Shown one piece after another: positions 12,385 through 13,845 of a stretch of DNA of 13,845 bases. The position numbers and the translations under genes are program-made. Location: positions 1 through 13,845 of the forward strand of contig JBBTRU010000053.1 in the NCBI GenBank assembly GCA_038065015.1, in the 5' to 3' direction. Below the pieces are notes generated by a model. The model was not told where the DNA came from. It ran no database searches and was given only the letters and a program-made list of their open reading frames with translations. Origin of the DNA: CAIPSZ01 sp038065015 (lineage in GTDB: Bacteria; Patescibacteriota; Patescibacteriia; PEXW01). Numbering within the stretch: the first letter of the stretch is position 1; every line of letters begins with the position of its first letter.

Positions 12385-12407
12385 CCCACTGAGGGCTTTC
12401 AAAAAAC

Positions 12408-12484
12408 TGGTGGGCGGTGGAGGATTTGAACCTCCGACCTTTACAATGTCAATGTAACGCTCTAACCAGCTGAGCTAACCGCCC
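12408..12484 (-). tRNA. trnV: tRNA-Val(GAC)
   Basis: Acceptor GGGCGGT / ACCGCCC, D-arm GCTC-AGCTGGTTA-GAGC, anticodon arm TTACA-TTGACAT-TGTAA (anticodon GAC), variable AGGTC, T-arm GGAGG-TTCAAAT-CCTCC, discriminator A, encoded CCA. Two nucleotides after CCA comes TTTTTT (12406-12401), which may aid termination. It lies 17 nt after tRNA-Ile and has no extended leader/trailer pairing. Confidence 0.95.
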
Positions 12485-12501
12485 TCAAGTGTTAGCCCCA
12501 C

Positions 12502-12578
12502 TGGTGGGCGATCCAGGAATCGAACCTGGGACCTCGTCATTATCAGTGACGCGCTCTAACCATCTGAGCTAATCGCCC
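12502..12578 (-). tRNA. trnI: tRNA-Ile(GAT)
   Basis: Acceptor GGGCGAT / ATCGCCC, D-arm GCTC-AGATGGTTA-GAGC, anticodon arm CGTCA-CTGATAA-TGACG (anticodon GAT), variable AGGTC, T-arm CCAGG-TTCGATT-CCTGG, discriminator A, encoded CCA. Leader AGCCCCACTGGT (12590-12579) is fully complementary to the discriminator, CCA and trailer (12505-12494), giving a continuous 19-bp helix with the acceptor stem. It is the first tRNA after 16S rRNA. Confidence 0.96.
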
Positions 12579-12634
12579 ACCAGTGGGGCTTTGACGACCA
12601 CGTACGATATGAAAAAGAACTTACCTACTGTACC

Positions 12635-12663
12635 AAAAACCGGCTGGCCATCATAGGCCAGCC
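12635..12663 (-). terminator. Probable terminator between 16S rRNA and the tRNA cluster
   Basis: Minus strand GGCTGGCC-TATGAT-GGCCAGCC (12663-12642) followed by GG and TTTTT (12639-12635). It could end the 16S transcript before tRNA-Ile, or be a processing stem of the precursor. The other spacer hairpins (for example GTTCTAC-TTAC-GTAGAAC near 12716-12733) have no T-tract. Confidence 0.55.
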
Positions 12664-12835
12664 CTAATCGGCACCGTTGTACAACTGAAGAGTGGTAAGG
12701 TAGTGGAACGCCAATGTTCTACTTACGTAGAACGAATCGTTGCCCGTCTGCCTACCCCCGAAGGGTAAGCAGGAGGACAACACGACTTATATCAGTCAGG
12801 CCATCGTGAGATGACCATCACCGTAATCTCCCTAG

Positions 12836-13845
<1,010 letters not shown>

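Noticed and set aside
12072..12392. 106-codon plus-strand ORF (also 11205-11759)
   Set aside because: They run across tRNA genes and palindromic fragments antisense; composition is that of tRNA T-arms, not protein.
11290..12400. CRISPR array from the repeated palindromes
   Set aside because: Repeats are unevenly spaced, differ in sequence, and coincide with tRNA parts; no cas gene is present.

Overview
The window looks like a chromosomal segment of a Candidate Phyla Radiation (Patescibacteria, probably Parcubacteria-like) bacterium. The evidence is: a 16S rRNA gene carrying GCAGCAGCGG instead of GCAGCCGCGG in the 530 loop; a 16S gene with no 23S or 5S following it; two adjacent genes sharing an N-terminal helical module plus one membrane helix, a protein layout I associate with Parcubacteria; many compact palindromic repeats; and stop codons that are only TAG or TAA. 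This assignment rests on sequence features and recall, not on a database search.

Layout. At the left end the terminator of an off-window gene is followed by a complete transketolase (103-1926, +). Next comes a GC-rich stand-alone HD-domain (p)ppGpp-hydrolase-like gene (2077-2760, +), bracketed by the true transketolase 3' end and a diverged second copy of that 3' end (2818-2901). Positions 2927-7533 hold minus-strand genes: a cutA / SpoU-methyltransferase / membrane-protein operon, an RBBP9-like serine hydrolase, a homodimeric-type ABC exporter, and an exported two-cysteine (NTR-like) protein. A plus-strand pair (7669-10124) encodes a large surface protein with two pilin-like modules and a small membrane protein with the same N-terminal module. 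A pterin-4a-carbinolamine dehydratase (-) and a small zinc-ribbon protein (+) share a divergent promoter region. A short hypothetical gene follows.

The right third (11.2-13.85 kb) is an RNA-gene region read on the minus strand: partial 16S rRNA, a probable terminator, tRNA-Ile(GAT), tRNA-Val(GAC), tRNA-Phe(GAA), a GIY-YIG nuclease gene and tRNA-Pro(TGG), interspersed with palindromes and tRNA fragments. The tRNA-Phe gene lies inside the D-loop of a second, otherwise recognisable tRNA-like gene. A decayed second version of that nested unit follows, with a 60-nt palindromic insertion in its tRNA-Phe anticodon arm.

Expression signals. Five genes (tkt, cutA, the RBBP9-like gene, the NTR-like gene and the carbinolamine dehydratase gene) have a TAnnnT -10 element exactly 6 nt before the ATG and no Shine-Dalgarno; a sixth (the ABC exporter) has it at 5 nt. 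This suggests leaderless transcription. Only the HD gene and the zinc-ribbon gene have strong Shine-Dalgarno sequences behind ordinary leaders.

The strongest candidates for something new are the nested/invaded tRNA genes with their extended flanking inverted repeats, and the uniform leaderless promoter spacing.
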